The position numbers and the translations under genes are program-made. From an uncultured Collinsella sp. (GTDB lineage Bacteria > Actinomycetota > Coriobacteriia > Coriobacteriales > Coriobacteriaceae), in NCBI GenBank assembly GCA_958354105.1, contig CATWVA010000010.1, positions 1-60,983 of the forward strand: a DNA stretch of 60,983 bases. The letters are read 5' to 3'. Under the pieces are notes generated by a model. That model was given only the letters and a program-made list of their open reading frames with translations. It was not told where the DNA came from and did no database searches. Below are positions 8,246 to 15,815 of this stretch, in pieces. Positions within the stretch are counted from its first letter, which is position 1, and every line of letters begins with the position of its first letter.

Positions 8246-10061
8246 GTGCCTCGCCTCCTTCCTGGGTCTGAGCTTGCGGTGCGGATGCCTCGGTGTCGGC
8301 TGCGACGGTCTCGGCCGCCTCCTCGCCCGCGGCACTCATCTTGTTTTGCGAGGTAAAGGTCTCGCGGTAGATCTCGCTCGTCTTGAGCAGCTCGTCATGG
8401 TTGCCGATGTCCTTGATGCGGCCGCCCTCCATGACGATGATGCGGTCGGCGTCCTGCACGGAGCTGATGCGCTGGGCGATGATGAGCTTGGTCGTGTTGG
8501 GCAGGTAGCTCGCCAGGCCCTCGCGGATCTTGGCGTCGGTCTTGGTGTCGACGGCGCTCGTGGAGTCGTCCAGGATCAAGATCTTGGGGCGACGCAGCAG
8601 GGCACGCGCGATGCACAGGCGCTGCTTCTGGCCGCCGGAAACGTTGGAGCCGCCCTGCTCGATCCAGGTGTCGTAGCCCTTGGGGAAGCCGTCGACAAAC
8701 TCGTCGGCGCAGGCCAGATGTGCGGCCTCGCGGACTTCCTCGTCGGTGGCGTTCGGGTCGCCCCAGCGCAGGTTCTCGGCGACGGTGCCGCTAAACAGCA
8801 CGTTTTTCTGCAGCACCATGGCGACCTGGTGACGCAGCGCGTCCAGGTCGTAGTCGCGCACGTCCACGCCGCCCACGCGCACAGCGCCTTCGGTGGTGTC
8901 GTACAGGCGGGCGATGAGGTTAACGAGCGTGGACTTGGCCGAGCCGGTGCCGCCGATGATGCCGATGGTCTCGCCGCTCGTAATGTGCAGGTCGATATCG
9001 TCGAGCGCCTGGCGGCGGGCATGCTTGGAATACTTAAAGCTCACGTGGTCAAAGTCGATGGAACCGTCGGCAACCTCGAGCACGGGCTCGGCGGGATCGG
9101 CGATCGTGGGCTCGGCGGCCAGCACCTCGGCAATGCGGTGCGCCGATTCGTCGGCCATGGTCACCATGACAAAGATCATCGACAGCTGCATCAGGCTCAT
9201 GAGAATCTGGAAACCATAGGTAAAGGTCGAGGAGAGCTGGCCCACGTCGAACAGCGTGCCCTGGCTCGTGATGATGAGCTTGGAGCCCAGGTAGATGATG
9301 ACGACAAACGCGCCGTTGACGCAGATGTTCATCATGGGGTTGTTAAAGGCGAGCAGCTTCTCGGCGCGGGTGAAGTCCATCTGGACGTCGCGCGCGGCGG
9401 TCGCGAACTTCTCCTTCTCAAAGTCTTCGCGCACATAGCTCTTGACCACGCGCATGCCGGTGACGTTTTCCTCGACGGACTCGTTAAGGGCATCGTACTT
9501 GTGGAACACGCGCGAGAAGATGGGGCGCACCTTAAAGATGATAAAGAACAGTCCAAAGCCCAGCAGCGGAATGATGACCAGGTAGACCATGGCGACGCTG
9601 CCGCCCATGATAAACGCCATGGTAAAGGCGAAGATCAATACCAGCGGCGCGCGCACGGCGATACGGATGATCATCATAAAGGCCTGCTGCACGTTGTTGA
9701 TATCGGTGGTCAGACGCGTGACGAGCGAGGAGCTCGAGAACTCATCAATGTTGGCAAAGCTGAACGTCTGGATCTTGTAGAACAGGTCGTGACGCAGGTT
9801 CTTGGCGAACCCGCAGCTCGCATGGCTGCAGGTGACGCCGGCCGCGGCGCCAAAAGCAAGCGACGTCAGCGCGATGAGTACGAGAAGGCCGGCGGTGGGC
9901 AACATCTCGGTAACGGCGGTGCCGTCCTTGATGGCGTCGATCATGTCGGCGGTGATAAACGGGATCATCATCTGGCAGATTACCTCGCCAAGCACCAGCA
10001 GCGGCGTGGCGATCGTGACCTTCATGTAATCGCGGATGCTGCCCATGAGAGTTTTAATCAT
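8238..10061 (-). CDS. ABC exporter subunit, degenerate-site half of a heterodimer
   Basis: This 607-residue protein has an exporter membrane domain (about 1-320) and a nucleotide-binding domain. Its catalytic residues differ from consensus. Walker A is GGTGSAKST (Ala for Gly), Walker B ends LDDSTSAVD (Asp for the catalytic Glu), and the switch is IAQRISSV (Gln for His), while the signature VSGGQKQR is intact. This is the pattern of the non-hydrolysing site in heterodimeric exporters, so it should pair with the product of 6326-8245. The C-terminal tail is Ala/Glu-rich. It overlaps the marR-type gene by 8 bp at its start and the partner ABC gene by 8 bp at its end, so the three genes form one translationally coupled operon. 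Confidence 0.92.
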   Translation of the reverse strand: MIKTLMGSIRDYMKVTIATPLLVLGEVICQMMIPFITADMIDAIKDGTAVTEMLPTAGLLVLIALTSLAFGAAAGVTCSHASCGFAKNLRHDLFYKIQTFSFANIDEFSSSSLVTRLTTDINNVQQAFMMIIRIAVRAPLVLIFAFTMAFIMGGSVAMVYLVIIPLLGFGLFFIIFKVRPIFSRVFHKYDALNESVEENVTGMRVVKSYVREDFEKEKFATAARDVQMDFTRAEKLLAFNNPMMNICVNGAFVVIIYLGSKLIITSQGTLFDVGQLSSTFTYGFQILMSLMQLSMIFVMVTMADESAHRIAEVLAAEPTIADPAEPVLEVADGSIDFDHVSFKYSKHARRQALDDIDLHITSGETIGIIGGTGSAKSTLVNLIARLYDTTEGAVRVGGVDVRDYDLDALRHQVAMVLQKNVLFSGTVAENLRWGDPNATDEEVREAAHLACADEFVDGFPKGYDTWIEQGGSNVSGGQKQRLCIARALLRRPKILILDDSTSAVDTKTDAKIREGLASYLPNTTKLIIAQRISSVQDADRIIVMEGGRIKDIGNHDELLKTSEIYRETFTSQNKMSAAGEEAAETVAADTEASAPQAQTQEGGEAHE

Positions 10062-10557
10062 CCAGTTCCTCCCAGGTTACGCGGATTTTCTCAAGCATTT
10101 CGGCGAGCTGTTCGCGCTCGTCGTGGGTGAGGGCACTAAAGGCCTGCTCTCTAAAGCGAATGCGGGCTGCCTGGTCGATGCGGGCGTTTTCCCGGCCGGT
10201 TTCGGTCAGGCGAATGGTGAGTTGCCGTCGATCCTTGGGGTTACGGCTGCGCTCGATGAGGCCGTTGAGCTCGAGCTTGGACAGGATCTCGGAAAGCGAT
10301 CCCGGCTTGAGGTCAAAGTGCATGCCGAGCTCCTGCTGCGACATCTCGCCGCCGGGTTGCTTGGCCAGCAGGCAGATGATGGGCGCCTTGCCGGACACGC
10401 CTCCGCCATGAAAATGCATGTAATGGCCGCAAAAGCCCAGGCCGCTCAGGATGCGCTTGGCGAGTTTGTCTTCGGCGCTGACCGCTTCGGGTATGTCTAC
10501 CGGTTGCGACGGGTCACCGCCGGGCTCATGCGGAAGGACGAGTGGTTCAACACACAT
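10054..10557 (-). CDS. MarR-family transcriptional regulator of the ABC exporter operon
   Basis: This 167-residue protein has a winged helix domain (about 60-135) with the MarR wing NPKDRRQLTIRLTETGR and a helix-turn-helix MSQQELGMHFDLKPGSLSEIL. C-terminal helices would form the dimer interface. The N-terminal 35 residues include GFCGHYMHFHGGGVSGK, which is rich in His and Gly and unusual for the family. It is the first gene of the marR-ABC-ABC operon, so it is likely an autorepressor that responds to a substrate of the exporter. A dyad at 10580-10613 in front of it is a candidate operator. Confidence 0.88.
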   Translation of the reverse strand: MCVEPLVLPHEPGGDPSQPVDIPEAVSAEDKLAKRILSGLGFCGHYMHFHGGGVSGKAPIICLLAKQPGGEMSQQELGMHFDLKPGSLSEILSKLELNGLIERSRNPKDRRQLTIRLTETGRENARIDQAARIRFREQAFSALTHDEREQLAEMLEKIRVTWEELDD

Positions 10558-10579
10558 ATCTAAGCTTCGCTCCTTTCTT

Positions 10580-10613
10580 TAGTTAGGTAGTGGAATTGTT
10601 TTGTGCCTAACCA
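10580..10613. promoter_or_regulatory. Candidate MarR operator/promoter
   Basis: TAGTTAGG (10580-10587) and CCTAACCA (10606-10613) form an 8-bp dyad with one mismatch, 18 bp apart, just upstream of the marR start at 10557. Position and symmetry fit an autoregulatory site, but no binding motif is known to me for this protein. Confidence 0.4.
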
Positions 10614-10655
10614 ATCTAGGAGTATGAGAAATGAATGTCAAGGTACCAAACTAGT

Positions 10656-10800
10656 GGTTACGCGGTTTTACCAAACCGCGTAACGGCCCGACGCTGCAAA
10701 CCCGCCAGAGCGAGCAATCTGCCTTTCAACTTCGGCGGCATGACCAGAAGGTCAATGCCGCCTCGTTTCAAGGCACCTTGCTCGCTCTGGCGGGTTTTCG
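10656..10800 (+). repeat. Composite structured repeat, copy A
   Basis: A 12-bp hairpin (10657-10668 with 10673-10684, loop TACC) is followed by CGACGCTGC and then a nested structure. The outer stem is 20 bp and perfect (10698-10717 with 10778-10797). A middle stem TGCCTT/AAGGCA (10720-10725, 10770-10775) leads to an apical stem GGCGGCATGACC-AGAA-GGTCAATGCCGCC (10734-10762, one bulged A). Copies B, C and D are at 34628, 40658 and 56198. Copy A lacks the 3' tail TTGCCAAAACATCG found in the others. It lies in the divergent gap between marR and the kinase gene. Confidence 0.8.
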
Positions 10801-10844
10801 CTGTCCGTCCTCAATCTGCGGAGCTGCCTCGGTTGGCATTTGGG

Positions 10845-10876
10845 TGATCCCTTGGGGACGGAGGAAAACGGATCAT
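10845..10876. repeat. 32-bp dispersed repeat, also found inside the M20 peptidase gene
   Basis: TGATCC-CTT-GGGGACGGAGGAAAACGGAT followed by CAT matches 39043-39074 at 29 of 32 positions, the spacer CTT being replaced by AGA there. Its ends TGATCC/GGATCA are complementary. Confidence 0.7.
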
Positions 10877-10912
10877 TCTGGGCTGCGGTGACACCCTTCC
10901 GAAGTTGCTTTG

Positions 10913-11067
10913 CCCAAAACTATGCCGGATTACTACGATGAATTCGAAATTTCAGACCTCGGCATTGTTTTTCGGAAAATCACAAGCTGCCTACCTGCGG
11001 TTTTGCTGGAGTGCAATTCGTTGTGGTTGGAGACTGGCGGTTTATCGTAGTAATCCGGCATGGTTTT
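10913..11067. repeat. Long imperfect inverted repeat, copy 2 of the 1255-1416 family
   Basis: The arms pair around ATGCCGGATTACTACGAT (10922-10939) and its complement (11045-11062), extended by CCAAAAC/GTTTTGG. The centre CAAGCTGCCTACCTGCGGTT closely matches the centre of the copy at 1255-1416, while the arms have a different sequence. It lies upstream of the kinase gene at 11250. Apart from these repeats the gap 10558-11249 has no gene I can support. Confidence 0.72.
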
Positions 11068-11249
11068 GGAATGGTAGTAAATAGATGGCAGCTACTGTGC
11101 CGCTACCGCCGCGATTCGCCTCCCATTTCCGAAACCTCTCCGCAACAATTTGCCCTTCGTACCGCTCGCCTCCGCTCACAACGTCTCCTGCGCTACACTT
11201 AGTCGCACTGTGGCGCTGCCGCGCCGCACCCGAAACAAGGGAGACCCTC

Positions 11250-12074
11250 ATGAAGAGTACTCAGCTGCTGCTGATCAACGATATGTGCGGCTACGGCAAG
11301 GTCGCGCTTTCCGCCATGCTGCCGGTACTGTCGCACATGGGCTACCGTATCCATAACCTGCCGACGGCGCTCGTTTCCGATACGCTCAACTACCCCAAGT
11401 TCTACATCCACGACACCACTGAGTACGTGCGCCAAAGCCTCGCTATCTGGGAGGAGCTCGGCTTTGAGTTCGACGCCATCTCGACCGGCTTTATCGTGAC
11501 CGAGGAAGAGACGCGTATCATCTCGGACTTTTGCCACCGCCGTGCGCAAAAGGGTACCAAGGTGTTCGTCGACCCCATCATGGGCGACAACGGCAAGCTC
11601 TACGCCGGCGTGCCCGAGTCCACGATCGGCCTTATGCGGCACCTGCTCGAGTGCGCCGACTATGCGGTTCCCAACTACACCGAGGCCTGTCTGCTCACCG
11701 ATACGCCTATCGCCGAGCAGATCACGCCCGATGAGGCCCGCGCCCTTGTGGACGCCGTGCGCGAGCTGGGTGCCAAGTCGGTAGTCATTACGAGCGCCGT
11801 GGTCAATGGCACGAACGCGGTTATCGGTTACGACCATGTGGCGGGGGAGTACTTCACGATTCCCTTTGAGCTCATTCCGGTCTATTTCCCGGGCACGGGC
11901 GACACGTTTTCGGCGGTGCTCGTCGGCCGCGTTATGGCAGGTTGGAGTCTGCAGCGCGCGACGGCCGATGCCATGCGCGTGGTGGCGGAGCTTATCGAGC
12001 GCAATGCCGACCAAGAGGACAAGTCGGCCGGCCTGCCCATCGAGGCCTGCCTGGATGTGATTGACCATGAGTAA
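11250..12074 (+). CDS. Pyridoxal/pyridoxamine kinase-like protein (PfkB/ribokinase superfamily)
   Basis: I start it at the ATG at 11250 (MKSTQLLLINDMCGYGKVAL), which has AAGGGAGA in front; frames extending upstream run into the repeat. The protein is 274 residues. Family features are the N-terminal NDMCGYGKVALSAMLPVL, the substrate segment TALVSDTLNYP, FVDPIMGDNGKLYAG, and the phosphate/anion-hole motif PGTGDTFSAVLVG (the usual GAGD reads GTGD) near residue 215. Such proteins phosphorylate B6 vitamers, or in related lineages hydroxymethylpyrimidine. Its stop overlaps the next start by 8 bp, so it is coupled to the small Cys-rich gene. Assignment to the B6 branch is likely but not proven. Confidence 0.82.
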   Translation: MKSTQLLLINDMCGYGKVALSAMLPVLSHMGYRIHNLPTALVSDTLNYPKFYIHDTTEYVRQSLAIWEELGFEFDAISTGFIVTEEETRIISDFCHRRAQKGTKVFVDPIMGDNGKLYAGVPESTIGLMRHLLECADYAVPNYTEACLLTDTPIAEQITPDEARALVDAVRELGAKSVVITSAVVNGTNAVIGYDHVAGEYFTIPFELIPVYFPGTGDTFSAVLVGRVMAGWSLQRATADAMRVVAELIERNADQEDKSAGLPIEACLDVIDHE

Positions 12075-12399
12075 TGCTGGCGAGGACGCTGCCGCCGGGT
12101 CCGCCGGCGAGAACAAGCCGCTCGGCGCGCCGCGTGGAAAGCGTCCACGTATCCGCGTGAGCTGCGTGGACCAGCTGGGGACGTGCCGCTGCCACCACGG
12201 TCATAAGCCGGGCGACGTCTTTGACTTTGACCGAGACCGCGGCAAGATGTGCGCCATGGCCTGCCATGTGGGCTTTCCCTATATCGATATCCTGCGCTAT
12301 GGCGGAACCGTGCCCGGCAACGAGCCCGGCACGGCAAAGTTCTGCTGCCCCGAGGTCGATACGTTGAACGTTTGGCTCGCCGAGATCGTCGACGAGTAA
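12067..12399 (+). CDS. TIGR04076-like small Cys-rich protein
   Basis: This protein of 110 residues starts at the ATG at 12067, within the end of the kinase gene. After a low-complexity N-terminus (about 1-32), the core RVSCVDQLGTCRCHHGHKPGD is followed by a spaced Cys pair (CAMACH), GxPxYIDILRYGG and a C-terminal CCPE. This spacing resembles the TIGR04076 family of small uncharacterised proteins, whose members often neighbour redox or cofactor genes. Six or more Cys suggest metal or Fe-S binding, but no function is known. The 8-bp overlap means its translation should depend on the kinase gene. Confidence 0.65.
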   Translation: MSNAGEDAAAGSAGENKPLGAPRGKRPRIRVSCVDQLGTCRCHHGHKPGDVFDFDRDRGKMCAMACHVGFPYIDILRYGGTVPGNEPGTAKFCCPEVDTLNVWLAEIVDE

Positions 12400-12401
12400 T
12401 C

Positions 12402-12523
12402 GAGCGTAGATTTTCTCCCGTCAAGATAATGAGCGTGGATAATCTCCCGTTTAGAGCGCGCTTGAACGCTCAAAGTGGGAGATTATCCACGCTCAATTTG
12501 CATGCGGGAGAAAATCCACGCTC
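12402..12523. repeat. Nested double inverted repeat
   Basis: The outer arms GAGCGTAGATTTTCTCCCG (12402-12420) and CGGGAGAAAATCCACGCTC (12505-12523) enclose an inner pair, TGAGCGTGGATAATCTCCC (12430-12448) and its complement (12477-12495). The same 19-bp unit is thus present four times. It lies just after the small Cys-rich gene and could end both converging transcripts. Confidence 0.8.
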
Positions 12524-12569
12524 GTTTTATGCCGATGGCGCGGCTCGTGTGTCTGCGCCGCCCGAACGT

Positions 12570-13016
12570 CTACAGCTGCTCGAGCATGGCCGTGCAGCCG
12601 GCGAGCACATCGCGGTACGTGGCATCAAAGTTGCCGGTGTACCAGGGGTCGGCGACGTCGCCGGGTCGATCGGTCCAATCGAGCAGGCGCGAAATCTTGC
12701 CGTCGGGGTCGCAACCGAAGATGCGGCGCAGACCGCGCGCGTTCTCGGCATCCATATAGACGATGTGGTCCCAGTCACCATACTCCACGCGACGAACCTG
12801 GCGCGCGCGGTGCGCAACGACGGGAATCCCGACCTCGCGCAGCTTGGCGACGGTGCCATGATGCGGAGGGTTGCCAATCTCCTCGGTCGAGGTCGCGGCA
12901 GAATCAATGACGAACTCCGCCTCGCGCCCAGCACGGCGCACCAGCTCGGCAAACACCGACTCAGCCATCGTCGAGCGACAGATGTTCCCATGACAGACAA
13001 ATAGGATTTTGCGCAT
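12570..13016 (-). CDS. Low-molecular-weight protein tyrosine phosphatase
   Basis: This 148-residue protein has the active-site loop CHGNICRS at 8-15 (nucleophile Cys8, Arg14) and the general-acid Asp in DPWYTG (about 122-127), the normal length and layout of the family. It removes phosphate from phosphotyrosine, often in capsule or exopolysaccharide control or stress signalling. The 5' end is unusual: codons for VCHGN overlap a 13-bp sequence repeated at 22914-22926 inside a second, truncated LMW-PTP start. I infer that the first codons and ribosome site of this gene now come from an integrated element and the rest from the host gene. The reading frame is intact and probably functional. Confidence 0.93.
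   Translation of the reverse strand: MRKILFVCHGNICRSTMAESVFAELVRRAGREAEFVIDSAATSTEEIGNPPHHGTVAKLREVGIPVVAHRARQVRRVEYGDWDHIVYMDAENARGLRRIFGCDPDGKISRLLDWTDRPGDVADPWYTGNFDATYRDVLAGCTAMLEQL
12985..12997. other. Putative attachment site, left end of the element
   Basis: TTCCCATGACAGA is identical to 22914-22926. On the minus strand it encodes part of the LMW-PTP active-site loop. The flanking 38-nt stretches (12979-13016 and 22908-22945) match at 28 positions, the differences at the coding side being mostly third-position changes. Confidence 0.65.
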
Positions 13017-13177
13017 TGGCTAAAACCTCTCGAATATCAGAGTTTTCGCAGATAATCGCACTGCTTTTTGATCCCTCGTCAAGGACAGAATATCAAATTG
13101 ATTCATAAATGAGCGGATTATTCTTCTTTCCAGCGTCGTAAGAATTGTCGTAAAGAACGAGGGTTTACGACTTGTTG

Positions 13178-14383
13178 TCACAATGTTGACCGTCCTTTGC
13201 ATCCAATTTTCAGCATATCCTCTCTGACGTCGTCGAAATCAAGATGGGTGTATGTGTTAAAAGTCACGTTGATGTCGGAGTGGCCCATGATGCATTTTAG
13301 CTTCGCAGGGTTCATTCCCCTGCGTGCCATCTTCGAGCAGAAGGTATGTCGGCAGACATGTGGTGTGATTTTGGGAAGCTCATCCTTGTAGATGCGATTA
13401 TGTTTCTCTATCGCGTGGTGGAAGTACTTCTCCCAGTGCAGGGCAACACGCGGCATCTCGTTTTTATCAAGAAACAGAAAACCGCTAACACCGTCAACGA
13501 CCGGCTCACTCGAAGGCTTTAGACGTTGCGCAAGGATACTCCTGAAACACTCTGTCACGGCTTGAGTCATGGGAACATAGCGGATCCCGCTCTCCGTCTT
13601 GGGACGTTCGATGTAGTATCGCATGTTGCTGGTCCGCTGAAGTTGCTTGTTTACCCGAATGCTTCCGTTTTTGAAATCAAGGTCTTCGACGGTAAGACCG
13701 CAGAATTCAGAAATGCGCAGGCCCGTATTTAGAAGGATGTAGATGGCGTCACGATAGCGGTGAAAGTGTTCATCGCCCTCCACGAAAGCAAGAAATCTGC
13801 GTTCTTGGTTAGTGGCCAAGGCCTTGCGTGTAACCATGTCGTTTGTCAGTATCGTTGCGAGCTCGAAATAGAAGGGATTTCGGCGAATCAGGCTGTTCTC
13901 CTCTGCCAGTTGAAACGCCGGTCTCAGAACACCACGGATGCTATGGATTGTGCTATAGCGCTTGCCGTGGATTTTTTGCAGGTTGATGAGCCATTCCTTG
14001 GCATCAAGGGAGGTGACACCGCATATTCGTCGCGAGCCGAATTCATCTGTAGCAAGAAAATTGAGGATTGTCTTGTAGGCGGCTCGAGTGGATTGTTTCA
14101 CGGCAGTCTTTGTTTCAGTGTAACGAGATGCGAGTTCGTAGACTGTCATATTGTTCGGCGCGACCTTATCAAGCAGATCGCGCTGAATCTCATGCTCCAA
14201 CGCGCGCAAGCACGGACTGGCTTTCTTCCCCTTCGGAGTTAGATCATGAGTTGTCAAGGTCCACGAGTAGACGCTCCGCGTTTTACCTCTTGCATCCACA
14301 TACTTGAAGCAGTAACGGCCGTTTTTTCTCTGGCTTTCCCCGCGTCTGAGGATTCGCCCTTTGCTGTCTTTTCTCACAGTCAC
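13178..14383 (-). CDS. int: Tn916-type tyrosine recombinase (integrase)
   Basis: This 401-residue protein has an N-terminal arm-type DNA-binding domain (RGESQRKNGRYCFKYVD, residues 14-30, as in the Tn916 integrase), a SAM-like core-binding domain (about 80-180) and a catalytic domain with all expected residues: Arg223 (NTGLRISEF), Lys262, His342-x2-Arg345 (HVCRHTF), His368 (MGHSD) and Tyr378 (NTYTHLD). It would cut and join the att sites during excision and integration. The gene lies at the left end of the element, pointing toward the LMW-PTP junction, as is usual. No excisionase gene was recognised. The protein appears intact, unlike the mobilization genes beside it. Confidence 0.93.
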   Translation of the reverse strand: MTVRKDSKGRILRRGESQRKNGRYCFKYVDARGKTRSVYSWTLTTHDLTPKGKKASPCLRALEHEIQRDLLDKVAPNNMTVYELASRYTETKTAVKQSTRAAYKTILNFLATDEFGSRRICGVTSLDAKEWLINLQKIHGKRYSTIHSIRGVLRPAFQLAEENSLIRRNPFYFELATILTNDMVTRKALATNQERRFLAFVEGDEHFHRYRDAIYILLNTGLRISEFCGLTVEDLDFKNGSIRVNKQLQRTSNMRYYIERPKTESGIRYVPMTQAVTECFRSILAQRLKPSSEPVVDGVSGFLFLDKNEMPRVALHWEKYFHHAIEKHNRIYKDELPKITPHVCRHTFCSKMARRGMNPAKLKCIMGHSDINVTFNTYTHLDFDDVREDMLKIGCKGRSTL

Positions 14384-14401
14384 TAGCAGGCTCCTTCCTG
14401 T

Positions 14402-14447
14402 TCAGAAAAGAGCCCCGATGCGATATTTCAAGATTATCGCACGGGGC
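14402..14447 (-). terminator. Terminator between rep and int
   Basis: GCCCCGATGCGATA and TATCGCACGGGGC (14412-14425 and 14435-14447) pair. On the minus strand the hairpin is followed by CTCTTTTCTG. It lies just after the end of the rep gene and in front of the integrase start. Confidence 0.65.
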
Positions 14448-14455
14448 CCGATTGG

Positions 14456-15646
14456 TTAAGCTGTCAAGTGCGAAACGGTGTCGAGAAGCTCTTTATAAAG
14501 AGCGTTGGCGCAGGACGAGGGGGCGAGTCCTCGCGCATAACTCGAATATGGGTTTGTACGAGAGGAACCTTCGACCGGCCAGTATCCGTCGAGATCGTGC
14601 CTAAACTCAGAGAGACAGATCTCCCTCGTCTGCATCTCCGCAACGACGGAGAGGCGCCTCTCAAGTTGACCAAATCCGTCGACATCGTTTTGCGGACGAT
14701 AAGTCGCGGATCGGCGCATCTGTTCTCCATAGAATTCCAAGGGGCTGTAGGGCGTCGTGACGATTACGAGATCGGCGGCTATCGCTTTGTCGGAATATCG
14801 GGACGGTGCCATCACCTCATGCTCCATCGCATAGGGATCCGTGATGCGAAGCAGGTCGGCGTAGGGGATGGATGAGGGACGAAGTTCGTCAAGAATCACC
14901 GTGTGCTTGCCCTCATACCCCTGAAAGATGTCTCTCGTAGATCCAGAGACGAAGAACGGTTCGCCCTTCCGCTTCGCATAGAGCTTTGCGAGGGTGGACT
15001 TCCCCGTTCCAGCAGGCCCGAAGATCCAAACTGATTCCACCCTTCTTTCGCCCTTGAGCATCAACCCCCGCCATTCCCGGGCCTGAACCTGAAGGCGGCG
15101 TGCATAAACGTCTTCGATCTGACGCTATGTCCGGGCATATTCGGATCCGGAGAGCTGAGAGATCAAGGACTCCTTGTCGATACGACCTTCGAGAAGGTCA
15201 TCGAGAAGGACTTTGATGCTGCTATGGGACCTCGTTCGAGCAACGCGCGACTCAATAGAAGCAAGTAGCGCTGGGTAATCGAAATTGGAGCGCACGATTT
15301 TGGGGTCGTACTGATGCTTGGATCGTGCGCCATCCGTTCTGTGGCACAGGTAGGAAAAACCGTTTTCCACACCTGCCTTCCAAGCCTCGATGCGCTCAGG
15401 TTTATCTCCAAGGAGCTTCGCGATGCTATTGAGCGAGCGCGGATTCTGGAACTCCATCATCACGTGAAGATGCGCGGCTGCCGGACGTCCCGCGTCCGTC
15501 GTGTCGCTGTCGTGCACGATGCCCGCATAGCGCTTCGGGGCGAGTGTTTCGATTCTTCGGTACATTTCGTCCACAAGACGGGGCAGGTGATCGAGCTGCT
15601 GCTCGTACATCATCGCGCGGGTCTTCATGGGCAGAGAATTGGTCAT
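14456..15646 (-). pseudogene. Rep_2/SF3-helicase initiator-relaxase gene interrupted by one in-frame TAG
   Basis: Two frames, 15125-15646 and 14456-15064, are in the same phase and separated only by a TAG at 15127-15125. Read through the stop, the gene encodes about 396 residues. The first part has the HUH metal motif HLHVMMEF (59-66) and the nicking-Tyr region FSYLCHRT (Tyr99), as in Rep_2 (PF01719) rolling-circle initiators. The second part has Walker A GPAGTGKS (about 210-217) and Walker B TVILDE, as in PF00910 superfamily 3 helicases. The bridge reads SEYART-stop-RQIEDVYARR with no frame loss. The start ATG at 15646 has AAAGGACT upstream. PF01719-PF00910 proteins serve as relaxases in streptococcal IMEs, so mobilization is the likely role. 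Mutation, sequencing error or readthrough are all possible. Confidence 0.8.
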
Positions 15647-15707
15647 GGTTCCGAGTCCTTTCTCGTAAATGAGCTATTTCGGGACGATTTTGGAACGCGC
15701 CCGAGGG

Positions 15708-15811
15708 TGCGCCTTGGGATAACAAGCTCCCCAAGGCGCATAAATGAGCAGAATTTCAAGTAATGGAACAATCGACGGGGTCCGCTTTTGCTGCGCGAAG
15801 CGGACCCCGCG
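15708..15811. other. Two hairpins between the coupling-protein and rep genes, possible origin or attenuator
   Basis: Hairpin 1, TGCGCCTTGGG ... CCCAAGGCGCA (15710-15740), has the loop ATAACAAGCT. Hairpin 2, CGGGGTCCGCTT ... AAGCGGACCCCG (15776-15809), is a 12-bp perfect stem directly after the stop of the coupling-protein gene. HUH initiators nick within hairpins near their gene, so this is where I would look for the transfer or replication origin. Hairpin 2 may instead be a simple terminator. Confidence 0.45.
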
Positions 15812-15815
15812 GTGG

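Noticed and set aside
12402..12523. CRISPR array suspected from repeated 19-bp units
   Set aside because: The units alternate in orientation and are paired as two nested palindromes, with unequal gaps. There are no regular spacers and no cas genes.
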